From NCBI RefSeq assembly GCF_003945595.2, contig NW_024104509.1:682001-746000 (forward strand): a stretch of 64,000 nucleotides of DNA, written 5' to 3'. This stretch comes from Pipra filicauda. Its lineage: Eukaryota > Chordata > Aves > Passeriformes > Pipridae. The translations under genes and the position numbers were made by a program. Positions 10,830 to 23,794 of this stretch are shown here, piece by piece. Numbering within the stretch: the first letter of the stretch is position 1; each line of letters begins with the position of its first letter. The notes below the pieces were generated by a model, which searched no databases, had not been told where the DNA came from, and saw only the letters and a list, made by a program, of their open reading frames with translations.

Positions 10830-12984
10830 TTTTAAACTACTCCACAGGGCAGTTTAAACATCTGCTAGAATTCCCTGTGAGCAATTTATTTCTTTACAAA
10901 TCTTGCTAGATAAGTATTGATTAAGCAAGCCTCAACCTTTTTTTAATCTTTTTTTTCTGTATTAAAATTCTTTATCTGTCAAACATACCTAATGGAGGGA
11001 TACTCTCAGAAACATGTCTTAGGTGTGCTTTCAATCAGACAATGCTCATCAGTTACTTTGGATCATCCCATATTTATCCTTAATTTCTTTTTCAACTCTG
11101 TTACCTTGATATCTTGACAAAAAATATTTCTCACCTTGATAAAAAAAAGGAATGAAGATGCTGTAGAAATAAGGATTTGTTAAACAACAAATCCTGATAA
11201 TGCAACGATTTTAATGTACAAGTTTTTTGTCCGCTGTTAGAAATGTTTAACTCCACATCTGGGCTACATCAGGTTGCAGGCTGCGCCTTTAACTGCATAC
11301 AAGAGCCCCACACTTAGCACTGAGCTCCTATCAGTTGAATGTGGTATGTTCTAGAATGAGGCAGGCACTATTATCTCCCATTAAGAAGCCCAGTAAGATC
11401 ATCAAATTAGGGTGCAATAGCAAACTAGAACCTGTCTCTCTTGAGTCCCAGTCTAGAGCACTGTCACAGTTGCTATGTCTTTGCATAAGCAGTATCAACT
11501 GTACCTTTATCTTGTCACTATTTCTCTCTTGCTTTCCAAAAGCTGTGTAATTCATTGACAGCACAGGATATTTTAGGAGACCAGTTAAATGAAGGTGTGA
11601 ATATCCTTGTAAGTTATGCCTGGAGATATGGACTTTTATGTGCTGGCTCTCGTAAATCTTTTTCTCTTGTTGTCTCCCAGTGACACTTAGACCCTGCAAG
11701 TCATGTTATTTCTCCACTTTTCTTGATCAAAACTTCACTTTATCTAATATTGATTATCTTCTATAGCATTTCTGCAGTGGCTTTTCTTTTATAATAAATA
11801 GAAAAAATTACCTTATTTGCTCTGTTTTCCTTGTTTACTTTCATGGGAACCTAGATACGGATTTTATACTTGGGTTTTTTGCATGTAATCTTATAGATTA
11901 TAAAGTTTTGACAGAGCAGATAAACAAAAATTGATCAGAATTGTTTTTCATCAATTAGCTGCGAGAGCTGAAAGAAATTGGTCTTAGAGAGTGCTCTGCT
12001 TTTTTCATGTTTGGCCTTGACACGTTTTATTTTGTCTGGCTTGTGGGATCAGCTCCTTGAGTTTTCTGAAGAAACACCCATAAAACTTAAGTACATAACT
12101 CAGACTAACTTGTACACAGCAATACATTAAAATTCACCCTGAGGATTCTTTAGTTTAAAGTTACTCCTCTGCTTAGCACAAAGTCTTAAGTGTTTGATAG
12201 ATTACAGCTCTCTGAAAGAAATCTTGCCATAATCTCCATGTCCTAACATTTTCAAGATGAAGACATTTCCAGATTTGGCAGTCATACAAAATTGGAACCT
12301 GGTTTCCAGTTATTTGTCTAGCTTCAGTTTTCAGTTTCCTGATAATTATTCTCCTCCCCTTAGTCATTTTACACAATGACCAAATTTCTATCTCCCTATT
12401 TGGATGTGCAGAGGGGACAAAGAAGATACTCTTCATGGGCAAAACATTGGGGTGTTATCATTTGGGGTGATGAGAGTGATTCAGGTTGGGAAATCTTCTT
12501 TTCAAAAGTGCCCTAAGAAGTGATGAACAATAAGTTTGAAAACAGGATGTTGAGTCCTAAGTCACTAAACCCCCCCCTTGTGCCAAGAGACAATGCAGAA
12601 CTTTGAAAAGGGTTGCACACCTCTTCCCTGAACTGCTGTGTGCTGAGTGTGATTTTAGGATGAAAGGTCCTTTTGTTACAGGACTAGCTGAGATCACACA
12701 GAGGCTCGGGTCAGCATTAATCATGACTGGCAGTAGTGAGGAAATTACCTTTATTAACTACACTATCTTACACATCCCTCTATTATTTTCCCTGCAGAAT
12801 AAAAAGTTATATTAGCCAAAGCTACCTTATTTTTTTCTGACACAAAGTGATTTTTCTCTCTCTTCATTCTGCACATTTCTTTGCTCACTTCTATGTAATA
12901 TTAATACAATTGTTTTTAGAAACCCATTGAAGAGCCAGAGCCCTCAGGGGTATTGAATAGGCATAAACAGACTCCAGAAAGACA

Positions 12985-13078
12985 TTTTTTAGCATTTAAA
13001 AAATCAGCTTTAAATCTCCATTCGTACTAATTCTTTAGGCATTTAAAAATTTGCTTTAAAATTCCATTTGTCCTGAGT
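12985..13078. repeat. Imperfect tandem duplication, period about 47
   Basis: GCATTTAAAAAATCAGCTTT at 12992 is echoed by GCATTTAAAAATTTGCTTTA at 13039, with similar sequence following (TCCATTCGTACTAA against TCCATTTGTCCTGA). Divergence is moderate, so it is an old duplication. Confidence 0.6.
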
Positions 13079-13310
13079 ACATGGAGACCTGGATGAAAAA
13101 GCTGGATGGGTTCATGGTTTCTCCTTTCCCTGTGTAAGCACATATGTCAGAGGCTGGCAAAGTTTACTGCTGCCCACCTGGAGCCTGAAATTTGACAGCC
13201 CCATGAGAAAGGGGGAAAGGGAATGGAGCAATCTGTATGGACCTGTATTGATAATGCTTTGATTTGTGCCCTTCTCACTTTAAGAAGGAGAGGGAAATAC
13301 TATAGCACTA

Positions 13311-13712
13311 TCAAACTTTTAGACTCACAACGGAAAGAAGTATATTTACCTTCTCCATTTCTTCAGCTTTCTTACTGGAAATTTTTTCCTGTCTGATGCT
13401 GTCAAGCTTCCCATTCTTTATGAAGCTCAGTAGCTGAGAACTTTCTAAAGGGCCAGTGGAACAGAGGCACTGAACCTCACTGAAAATTATCTCATAGTGC
13501 TGATAGTACTGCTTTGGAAATCTAGGTAATTTCTTGTAAAATATAAATGATAAATGTGGAAGATGATGGTATGCTTTGTGTAAAGCTGGTGTTATTACCA
13601 CCTGGAGTACATTAAAGATAGAATCTTTTAATGCTGGGGGAAAACATACGTCGGGGCAAGCAAGGTAACCCAGCATCTCTCTCCTATATAGAAAGGAGTA
13701 CATAATTTGCAT
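13311..13712 (-). CDS. Unrecognised ORF of 133 codons (doubtful gene)
   Basis: The longest open frame in this flank that is not part of a mobile element. I do not recognise the protein. It is rich in hydrophobic and basic residues and ends after a lysine/glutamate-rich segment (KKAEEMEK). Within it the minus strand has a plausible acceptor (TTTCTATATAG near 13681) and a good donor-like AAG|GTAAAT after EEMEK (near 13350), so part of it could be one internal exon. A chance ORF is at least as likely: no domain, homolog or neighbouring exon was seen. Confidence 0.12.
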   Translation of the reverse strand: MQIMYSFLYRREMLGYLACPDVCFPPALKDSIFNVLQVVITPALHKAYHHLPHLSFIFYKKLPRFPKQYYQHYEIIFSEVQCLCSTGPLESSQLLSFIKNGKLDSIRQEKISSKKAEEMEKVNILLSVVSLKV

Positions 13713-16700
13713 CTACAGAGCCTGCCCTGTCCACAGGATTTCTGCAGTCTGACTTGAATAGACATACACCTGAAATGGGAAAAGCTGAATGGGTAGTGCT
13801 TCAGTGGTGTCATCCATCTAAGAGATCCCTGCACAGGCTGTTGTACTGGTCTTCTTCAAATTAATCAGGATATGAACACAGATCTGCTGATCTGCTGATA
13901 ACTGGGAAGATTTCAGCAGGCCAACTATTGTCCCACTAAGATGTAACAACATATTCATACTGTTTAATTTCTGTTTAATTTTCAGAGATGAACACTTTTG
14001 AAAGCCTGCAAGAAATTTGTCCGAAAGGTGAAAGTTCCTCCTTTGAAGTAAGGAGCAGACCAAGTTAAATCTTTTAACGAGTGGTATAAAGGTGTAAATT
14101 TTATTCCCATCTCTAACTGTTCAGCCAGCTCAATACACTGACTTTGGTGCTCTTCCCTTGCTTAAAATCTTCCCGGTTCCTGGTCTCCACTATAAACACC
14201 TCAGGAACGGGCAGGTAATTTATTTTTAATGATTACAAATTTCATTTCCTTTAATGATCACATATTCCATGTTGAGGGTGTAGAAATGGATAAGTTATAC
14301 AGCTCTTCTAATTCAGATATAGCTGTAGAGAGGCTTTGTGACACTGTTTGGCAATGACGACTCTCTGAGCCCTCCTTTCAGCCTTAGGATTGAAAGTGTT
14401 CAGAGAGGCTGTGCTAAAGGCAGACATAGCAAGAGCAGCATTTACACAACTTTAGTTGTATGGCCTTGCTCTTCGAGTAGAAAAGAGGCTACTTTATTTG
14501 GGAATGAATATTTGAGTTATTTGTCTTTGATCCAGTGGCATTGCACAGAACAACCCATTAGCATAGTCATAAGCACCACTGCTGACAGACTCATGGATCC
14601 ATGATCCATGTGGATTGGCAGCCAGGTGCTACACCTTCTTTCCAACTCATCTGTCAAAAAGCATCTGCAGGCATCAAGCAGAGGGCAGGGGGCAGGCCAC
14701 GGACAATTGTAAATAGAAAAGATATGCAGTATTATCTGAATTGTAACTAAATCACATTAATTACACTCCAGTGAACATTCAGTGTTACTGTTGAATCTGC
14801 ACGATGGAGCCATTAATTCTTCTTGTGTAAATAAGTATTCACTGCTTGTCAATGTTCTGGCTTCTCACCCTCAGGGTGACTGGAAAAATGGGTACTTAAT
14901 CAGATTATTTCTGTCTACTGTGTTTTGTGATGGGGGAATATTTTTTCTTTTAAAAGTGTTGTTGGTTTCCCAGAAGACCTTCAATAAATCCATCCCCAAA
15001 CACTGAAAAAAACCCAATATGTTATTGTATGAGGGGCATTCTTCTAAACCGCCTTGCTCCTCTTTGGCAGCAAATATATGAGCTGCTTATGTATTTGCTG
15101 CCAAAACCCAACAAAACCCAGTCTTTGGTAGGGCACCAAGAAGCTGCATTTGTTGCTTACTCAAATTATTTTTTTAAATATCAGAGCCTCCTCACCATAA
15201 TATGTTTTCCTTTGACCACAATTCCCATTCTAGAAGTGAAATCTGGCTCTGTTTTTATGATGTAAAACATTGCTTTTTAATCCAGAAGGGAAGTCCTTCA
15301 GGATCGTTTCAACCATAGCTTGGCTATGAAATATTAACTCTGTGGTAATGTCTGCTACACTTGCACAGCAGGTGAATATTATTGCAATCTCTCTGGCTCT
15401 ATCCTGAGGATTTCAGAACAGTTTTTCTAGTGAGACCCAATATTACTGTGCTCTGAGACATCACAGAAATGTCTGAGGCCTATGATAGATCTGAATCCTC
15501 TTTCCTCATCGGTAGAACCAATGGTGGAAACGTGGGTGTTGGTTGCACTTCAAGGGTTGGACACAGTGCTAACAGGTTCAGAGCCTTAGCTCATTCTTAG
15601 GGACACTATGTTGCTACTCATGACTCTTTAGTACTTGCTAATGAGGGGGATTTAAGCCCCAACAGACTCTCATGACAGGTTTTAAATAATCAGATAATCA
15701 ATTATTTCAATCAGAAATTGAAATCTCACAGAATAGTTTAAGTAAGACAAGTAATTAAAATTATGCCTAACAGATATTTTTCCCCTGCTAAAGAAAATGT
15801 TCATAAGAAAATGCAATTTCAGCTCTATAATCTGAACAAGGTCATGCAAGTTGTTGGGTGTGAGTTTCTTTTTGATGAAAACTTGACTAGGATTTTTCTT
15901 TGTATGCTGTAAAACATTTTTAATGCTTGCGTAATGTATCTTGCACAAACATCTAATGGCAGAACTTTTCTTAATTCATTCTGTACCACTGACATGACAA
16001 TGGCATATCCAATATAAATATAAGGCATGGTAATGGATCACAGACAAGTTAGTGTTTGGTGAGTTGCACTGCAACTAAAAAGTTTTGACTCATACAAGCA
16101 ATCTCTTAAATGTCTTTACAGGAATCTTGAATTTATAACAGGCCTTCTGACCATCATTCAGTTAATTATTTTCATTAAAAAGTAACAGATTGCTATTAAG
16201 AGGATTAACTTGGTCATCGACAGTTGGAAGTTGTATTTAGTGATAGATGAAATTGCTGTAGTCAGCTCTAGTGCCTCTGTATAAAGGACTACTCACCTTC
16301 AAGGCTCCTACTGTTCCTACCTCATATTATCTGGCAATGTGGAACAAACAGAAGTCTGCTATTACACAATATATTCAGTTGCAAGGATTGTTTGGGAATT
16401 TGACACAACATTGGAAAGTTGCAATACCAATAAAGATTGGGATAGTCTGGGTCTCATAGGGAAATCTTTATTAGAAAATAGTGTGCTTTACAGAGGGAAG
16501 GCTTGCAAAGCCTTTCCAGAAAGAGGCAGGGAGTGCCAGTGGATAGCGGTGTGTGGGTAGGCAAGGGCTAAGCCAAGAGTCATGAGCTACTGCTCAGAAC
16601 CATAACGTTTCCACTGACCTATTCTGGCAGGTATCTGATCCCACAACACTGATGTGTGCCTGAGGTGGAGAGTCGCAGCTAAAAAGAGAGGAAGGTTGTA

Positions 16701-19109
16701 ACTTCACTGCAGAAATGGAAAGAAACACATATTATAAAATGACACCCTCACCCAACAAGCTTCTGCAGGCTGTTCTGCAGGTCTGGGGCATGCTAAACTT
16801 TTGTTAGCACATGTATGAGTTTTTTGGGGTTTTTTTGACCCTAGATGTCTTTACTAGAAATCTTTGAGACTTTTAGTAAAAAAGAGGTCTAGATGGGTGT
16901 TTAGTTTTCCATTTAAATCAAGGATTCTCCTAAACAAACATGAACTGGAAAATATCATGTTTTAACTATAACAAAATCTTCAATTTGTCCTTGTTTTTTG
17001 ACTTGTGATATAAATAAAGTGAAATCAGTGGAAAGGTTTAATCTGATGCAATCCACTTTACGTCTTTTTAGACACAAAGTGTTATTTTGTTCATACTTAG
17101 CAGCTCCTGATTTTTCTAAAATGGTCCATATCTGTTCCACACATCAACAACAGTGTCAAACCCTGAACACTCCAAACTACTCATCACTGAATCAGACAAG
17201 GAGGATTGATCACTTAAGAAAACTGCAGCTGGGAACAAACTAGCTTCTTTCAATTGCAAACCTGCTTCTGCAGCAATCCTCTGGTACAAAAACTAACTAC
17301 AGTGCTGCTTACAAATTTTGCTTTTATCTGACCACAGCTATTAAGGCATAACAAATAAAAATGATCAGAGTCTGAGCTGGCACCAGAAAGCACTGGTTTT
17401 CAGCCTAAAACTCATGTTTGCTTACTTGTTTGCTCAACATCTGTAGATAAAACCTCTGGAGCAGACTTATAAAAAGTTTATTATCACTATCTGTGCATTT
17501 CCTGTCCAAAAACTTGGACAAAGTCTTGACAATAAAAGACACCACGTTTGACTGAATTTCTCATGCCATTTGGAAGATGAAGGTAGGGTGGGAGCTGAAA
17601 GAAGCAGATCTTCATACGGCATTGCTGTAAGGGTTAGGCCAACCTTTTTTCCAGGTGTGGTCTTACCAAACTTCTGCTAAAAATGTGCCGTTCCACATAT
17701 GCTTGCTTTTGGGGACTGACTGGGAAACTCAGAATGATTACTTAACTCCTTTTTTTGACACCAGGTCAAAACCAGTCAGTGACAATGAGATGTCTGAGGC
17801 CAAAAGGTGGTGGTTTTTTACAGGAAATTCTTTACATGGCCTCATTGGATGTGATTAAAACATCATCTGAATACATGACTTCTTGGATTAGTTGCCACTT
17901 TAGTCTCCACTCAGGCTGTGGGACTAAGTGGTAAATGAACCAGAGCATCAGCTAAGGTCAATGAAGGATCTCACCTTGCAGAGGTAACAAATGAGGCTAC
18001 TGGGAGCCCTTTTGGTCTGGAAAGGACAGATAGCCCACAGTTCTCAAGTGGTAGTCAGTGGCTGTGTTCTGAGGTGTACTGGTTGTGAGTGCTAGCACAT
18101 GAACAGACCTCAATATGACACTGTACAAATGGCCATGCATGACTGCAAAGATGAAACCTTCCTTCTAAACTGTCTGAGCCAACAGACAGTTACAAATAAT
18201 GCTTTTTAATCCTAAGCATGCAAGAGATTAGACCCATCACAAACTCTTATAGATCAGAGGAACTCAACATTGTTATACACTAGGGTTCAGACATGGCTCT
18301 ACTGATACTATGCAAAACGTGTTCTCCACATAAAACAGACGCAGGTGCAACCATAAATCCCATCACTTAAACAAAAAAAAAATCTGTAATAAAATTAAAC
18401 ACCTTTAACATCTGAATTTGTTTCAATGACTTGTGTGTGAAACCTAAGTACTCTATACCACAGAACTACCTATGATTTTCAACAAAGATATTTAACATAC
18501 AGATCAACATGTTTTTCCAGACCAAAAGAAGAGGAATTTAGGTTAATTTAATAGAAAAAATAAAATATGGAATAACATTGATTTTGGCCATTATCAATTA
18601 CAACAGAGCTACCCTATTTTACAAATAACAACTGAACATTTTACACATGTACAGTATTTTTTCAGTAAAAATGAATTTGATTAAAACAATGTGTCAGATT
18701 TTTTAAAGAAAACAAAGTTATTAATTTCTTCTCTATAATAGTGTTAGAGACATTTGTAAGTATCCAAAAAAATTCTTTACAATCCATTACATAATTAAAT
18801 CTCAATAATGAATATATATTTATATATAATATATATAATATTAAGTTAAACTTTGAAAGCATTATGTTCTAGTTAAACACGTTATACTGAGAAATGAGGC
18901 AGCAACAGACTAGTAGTTAAACTAGCACAAATTTGAATGTTTATCTGGAAATTTGTAATGGGCACCAAAGGAGCCTGACTGCCCCCTGTCATATCGAACC
19001 AGGTTGTAATAGTTTACCTGCTCCCTGCTAAAGAGGACATTACCTACAGAAGTTTGTATCCATCCATTTGTAAAGCTTCCACAATAATTTTTGATAATTT
19101 TTTATCCCC

Positions 19110-20575
19110 TTTATTTTCCAAGATTTACGTTCTTAGATTCAATCCATTCTCTGTTTGTATGTCCTGGAATGCTGAAAAAGACACCTTGTATGTTTTAAGT
19201 ATTATCCCCTGTAAACAGTATCTTTGAAGTTCGATTTTCTGTTTCCTGTGAAATGACTGTCTTTTGAACTGTATGCTGAGTGAAGCTGATGAAGATAAAT
19301 TAAACAGAAACTTGTACTGGCAACCATGTGCCTGGGTAGGAAAGAGTGAGGCTGGGCCACTTTTCTCATCACCCAGGACCATTTTACAGTGAGGTAACTC
19401 CATTGGCCTCACGAGGACTATTCCTGCTGAAATTTCTATTGTGAGCAGTTAAAGTAGACTCAGGCCCATCACAACACAAAGAGAACCACTGGTTTACCGC
19501 CCTTTATGCAATTATACCTGGAGTTGTATTTGGCACAATTATAAATTCAGTCCTGTAAACACATCCTGTCACACACAGTCACACTGGCATTTACATATGG
19601 GCACTACGAAATAGTTCCACATATCTGTATGATAATATCCCCTTTTTTTAAATGAACATTACAAGACAAAAATAATTTATGAATACTTCTTACATGTTAG
19701 CAATGTTTTCTGACTTCTGAGCATATACATTACTCTCACTTATGCAAATCAAGAGAAGTAGTATCTCCTAAACTTGTCCACTACAGGAACAATTTTTTTT
19801 AATTTTGTTTGAAATAGCTTTGACAATTTAAAAAAATAAAATAAAAATCCTAGCATATCTGTTAATAAGCTAGCTGTCTAAAACTGAAATCTATATGATC
19901 AAAACCCCATTTTGGGCAAACATATATACATACTGCATATGATAAAAAAAAACAGCATACAGCAGAGGAAGCAAGAAAGAAACGTGTTCAGAAATGTTCA
20001 CTTTTCATTTTTTAAAATACTATTACAAAAGGGGCAGAACTTAGTCCTGCACTAATGATGTTTCTGATCCCCTCAGGAACTCAAGTTCCCCCTGTCAATA
20101 CACACTGCACAAAAAAAGACTAATGCAAACTTTTTTGTATTGTTTAGTTTTAATCCATGTAAACTTGTGTTGTATTCTTGAAACACTCTTTAAACATCTT
20201 GAAGTGGAAAGCAGCAGGAAAAAAAGGGAAGAAAAAGGACTTTCAAAAAACAGGAATAATCCTAAGGTTGACAGGAAATCAAATCAAGAGTTAAATGTTA
20301 ATTTTGGCATCAGATGCTTTGGTCACACAATACTGACTCTGCGATCCTGGATGCTCAGCTCTAGACACCCAGTTATGAAAGGTAGGTGTGTTGTAGTTTT
20401 TCCATTTAAGTTCCAACAAACAGTTCACCATCTCCCCACACAAAGAAGAGGGAGAGAGAGAAACGTGGTTTTCTTTCTTTCCTTTTTTTTTTTCCTTTTT
20501 TCCTTTTTTCATTTTTCAATAATATGGATTAATCTATAAGTCTATAGGAGCAGGAGGATGCTGGGAGGTGTCATT
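19110..20575 (-). other. PCSK5: Presumed 3' UTR of the PCSK5 short isoform
   Basis: AT-rich, non-coding sequence directly after the TAA stop of the PC5A last exon. The nearest canonical AATAAA found on the minus strand is at 19110-19115 (plus TTTATT). Variant ATTAAA sites occur further down, for example near 18547. The true cleavage site is unknown, so the lower limit is a guess based on that hexamer. Confidence 0.4.
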
Positions 20576-20691
20576 TTACCCCTTTTGTTTACATGTTCTG
20601 CAACACAATTGCTGAAGCACTTTCCGCTGGCAGAGATTGTTCTTTTTCACCAGCATACAGAATCCTCCCTCGGCCCAGGACTCTTCCGTGG
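20576..20691 (-). CDS. PCSK5: PCSK5 exon k: last exon of the secreted short isoform (PC5A)
   Basis: The acceptor is TCTGGAAG after a long pyrimidine tract. The first two bases (CC) complete an Ala codon with the final G of exon j. The 38-residue tail (that Ala plus 37 encoded here) includes EESWAEGGFCMLV, KKNNLCQRKVLQQLCC and ends KQKG followed by TAA. It has five cysteines (CxxxxxxxxC, CC, C pattern) and matches the short-isoform C-terminus known from mammalian PC5A, which binds the convertase to cell-surface partners and lets it be secreted. Using this exon excludes the downstream long-isoform repeats and membrane anchor. The match to the known tail is very close, so confidence is high. Confidence 0.93.
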
Positions 20692-22470
20692 CTTCCAGAG
20701 GGTAGCAGCAAGAGAAGGAGGAGAGGTTGAGGATTTGGAGAGCATGGCGTGTACAATGGAGGAAGGTTTAATTGGTCAGACAGGCAGATTTGGTTGAAGA
20801 GACCATTCAAGAGCAGGTAGCAAATAGGAAATTTGGTCCATCAAAAGGAATTCCAGTCAACAGCATTTTTTTTTTCAGGGAGAGGTATTGTGTGGTCCAA
20901 CAGGGAATGATTTGTATCCATTTGTGAAAAGGAAAAAAAGATTAGAAAGAGAATAATTAGAAAACAGTGATATTTACAGCAAAGGAATTTGTTCTCAATT
21001 TTTATGAATCAAAAGAATAAAACAATCAAACCACAGAAAAATTGTCAACAGAAATACAAATCCTGTAGAGTGAGTTAAACTAGTAACCAGTGCTTGATTG
21101 TAATGAGACCCTCTCTGCTTTGTAAATTAACAGGAAAAAAAAATGCTTCTGATTTTCCTTAGCTCTCCTACACTGTTGAGAACACATGGTGTGTGGTGTG
21201 ATCCAGCATGGTGCACTGCAATTGCCTGAAGGCCAGCAAACCAATGTGTTGCTCTCATGAGAGCTGCATTGGGAAGAATGGTAGAGACAGTACTGAGATG
21301 GGGTCGTGGGCAACTTCACATGTATGTGACTGAAGTTGCATGCGTATAAATGAAGATGGATTTATCCAGCCATAATAAAGACCAAGTTGGTATTTCAAAT
21401 GTTTGCATTGTAGAAATCAATTGCAATACCATATTGAGACCACTTATTCAAAATTCTTAGCATTACGCTTCTTCTTCATTTGTCTGTCTATATCTGGCTA
21501 CTTCTGGAATTGCTCTAGATTACAATGACTCTTCCAATCTCCTGATGTGAAAAAGTCTCATGACTAATTTACCAGTACCTGTAATGTAATTTTACAATGG
21601 ACAGGGTATTTTCAAAGTTTGAAGGACTAAATTCCAACAGGAACTGTGAGGGTCCACAGAAAGAAGACTCTCACCTGTGCCCTTTCTTTTTTCTTTTCAA
21701 GTCTTTAGTAAAACTCTTACTAAATCCAGTGGAAACAAGCTGGACCCAAGAGTCACTGTTAACTTTTACTATGTCTGATGTAACATATCTTCTTGGACTT
21801 TGTTCTGGTGTGATTTTCCTGTTAGATTGCACTTAGTGGGCTCTATCTACAAGTAATTCACACAGTAACATCTTCAGGGAAGCACAATGTTATCTAAGTG
21901 TCTCTGTAATTGTGACATTTAAAAGGAATGAATATTAGTGAATAATTATGCCAATTATATGCAATAAGAATGCTATCTTGGTTGGCACAAAGTATTTGGA
22001 GGAAGTTCAAATCACCCTAAATTGCATGCTCCCTATTTCAGAATTCTTTTGTTCTCACCCTTTCACACAATTCAAGCAATACTGCAGGCACTTTTAATGG
22101 TTTTTACTTACCAGCATTTTCACAGCTAAAGTGGTGAAATAGATAAATGTAATAGTAAAATTAATAGTACTCTAGGGTCTTCATATAAAAATCTGTTGAA
22201 AGCATTGGCTTTGAAAAAATGATAAGGAAGGAAAAATAGGTTGTTGGCAGGGGGAAAAATGATATTTGGAAAATTCAGGTAAAGTGGATGTGACTAATCT
22301 ACATGCAAATGTAGTGTTCTCCTTTTCATACACCTGAAAAACTTAAAAAATGTAACTCCGACTTTAAACCAACACTCAGAGAAGAAAAGAAACAGACCAA
22401 ACCAACCCAATACACATAAAAGAAGAAGCTGGCAGTGGTAAAATGGATCTTTGCACAGAATAGCACTTAC
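20692..22470 (-). other. PCSK5: PCSK5 intron between exons j and k
   Basis: 1779 bases with GTAAGT donor and AAG acceptor. A 79-codon minus ORF at 21080-21319 has seven cysteines, but not in the CxxC repeat pattern and without splice sites, so it is not taken as an exon. No repeats recognised. Confidence 0.8.
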
Positions 22471-22586
22471 CATCCTTGCATACTGTTCCCATCACGCAGG
22501 CACCAGTGTCTAGGTTATAGCCACTTGGACAGCTTGTACAGTTTCTGTCTCCTTGACCACTACAATCCAAACAGCTGGCATCGCAT
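22471..22586 (-). CDS. PCSK5: PCSK5 exon j: furin-like cysteine-rich repeat segment
   Basis: 116 bases, TTTCAG acceptor and GTAAGT donor, entering in phase 2 and leaving in phase 1. It encodes CDASCLDCSGQGDRNC, TSCPSGYNLD and then GTVCKD, the CxxCxxC / CxxC pattern of furin-like repeats that bind heparan sulfate proteoglycans and TIMPs on the cell surface. An N-glycosylation sequon (NCTS) is present. This is the last exon shared by short and long isoforms; the split codon after KD can join exon k or a downstream long-isoform exon. Confidence 0.93.
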
Positions 22587-23664
22587 CTGAAAGACAATGG
22601 CAGCAGTTGGTCTTCCAGCCCCACCAAATACAAGAGTTTCTATATACCTTTTCTGTATTGAAAAGGATTGTTTGCTGTTTCTAGAGCTATCAGGTGCTAC
22701 AATATTGCTAATACTAATAATTATGATGATATAAAATTAGCTACCCCTGCAACCCACCCCTGCGTCTTTCCATCAACTTTCTATTCAAACTTTTTTACTA
22801 AATAGCTGCATTATTCTAGTATTTTGGTACTATGCAGAAATAATCAATGAAAAGTATTAAACTGATCGTGCATACATGCGCCAAAAAGGCATGAGGAAAG
22901 CTGCAGGATAGAATGACTGACGTGCTGCCCAGTCCTTTCATCACCCGACTCCATTGTATTTTCATTGCATTTTGATTATTTTTTTTGTGTGGAATATACT
23001 TAAACACATGGTGACTCCCTTCCCACCCCGAATTCAAAGTGAGTCAATGACTCCAAAGGGCAACAAATGATATTTGTTTAATGAAGAATGGAATAAAAAA
23101 AAATCCCTTCCTTAAACAGCACAACTTTGTCCAAGATTTCTCCAGCCTTTTGTACACTGAGTTAGATAAGCTATCCTGGACAGTACTTTAGAAATATATT
23201 TCTGCTATGTTTGTGAATATGTAGTGTAAGAACTAAAATGGTCTTTGTAAATAGTAATTAACTTGCAATTAAAACCCCCCTAGTGGACTATTTTTGTTTG
23301 CTACTAAGAAATGCAGATCCTCTGTCAGATTTGTAAATTTTATACTTTTTCACTGCAGACTGTTTAAACTGAAGGTCACACTTTAAAGAAAACTTTATAA
23401 GGAAAGTCACACTTTATAAGAAAAAATACTTTCAGAAGACCTATATGAATATAAATCAGATTAAAATAAATAACAATAACAACAACAACAATAATAGTAA
23501 CAATAATAATAATAATAGCTTTTCCGTCACCTGTTTAGCATGCAATATATTTTTTTCTACTTTTGAAGTCAACAGTATTTTATCTTCTCATAAATATTAT
23601 CTTTTTCAACAGTGTAATAGCTACTACGCTGCCAAACTTCAGATACATTAGCCACTGATCATAC
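22587..23664 (-). other. PCSK5: PCSK5 intron between exons i and j
   Basis: 1078 bases with a GTATGA donor and TTTCAG acceptor. It contains an AAC/AAT microsatellite (about 23469-23518) and otherwise AT-rich sequence with no gene. Confidence 0.8.
23469..23518. repeat. AAC/AAT trinucleotide microsatellite
   Basis: Imperfect run of AAC and AAT triplets in the intron between exons i and j. The apparent poly-asparagine ORF over it is an artefact of the repeat. Confidence 0.85.
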
Positions 23665-23794
23665 CTTTTGCAGCTTTTGTATCCACTTTCAGTAGAGTGA
23701 TCAAGGTAATAACCACTACTACAAGACTGCACACATCTTCCATCTTCCATAAAATAACCCTGTGTGCAGTTTATACAGGCATCTACTCCAGCAC
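23665..23794 (-). CDS. PCSK5: PCSK5 exon i: furin-like cysteine-rich repeat segment
   Basis: 130 bases, acceptor CTAAG and donor GTATGA, phase 1 in and phase 2 out. It encodes AGVDACINCTQGYFMEDGRC, then VQSCSSGYYLDHS and GYKSCKR. Paired cysteines separated by about ten residues around GYFMEDGRC are the classic repeat unit, and NCTQ is a sequon. The phrase matches mammalian PC5 closely, which separates it from PCSK6 and furin. With exon j it forms a 246-base phase-1 module. Confidence 0.93.

Larger units (their letters stand above)
10830..19109. other. No confident gene; downstream flank or long-isoform intron of PCSK5
   Basis: If the long PCSK5 isoform exists here, this is intron; otherwise it is mostly intergenic or distal 3' UTR. 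It holds a loose duplication of period 47 around 12985-13078 (two copies of a GCATTTAAAAA block) and a 133-codon minus-strand ORF at 13311-13712 of unknown meaning. No cysteine-rich repeat exon, tRNA or CR1 was recognised. Confidence 0.5.

Noticed and set aside
11331..11699. 122-codon minus ORF
   Set aside because: No recognisable motif and a same-region ORF on the other strand; chance.
17975..18016. Exon-like 42-base minus segment with a good CTTTCCAG acceptor and GTGAGA donor, as a PCSK5 long-isoform exon
   Set aside because: Its 14-residue translation lacks the CxxC repeat pattern, and no partner exons were found nearby.
20123..20539. 138-codon plus ORF
   Set aside because: Lies over the presumed PC5A 3' UTR, low complexity at the end, no domain; chance.
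21080..21319. Cysteine-rich 79-codon minus ORF between PCSK5 exons j and k
   Set aside because: Seven cysteines but wrong spacing for a furin-like repeat, and no suitable splice sites; taken as chance.
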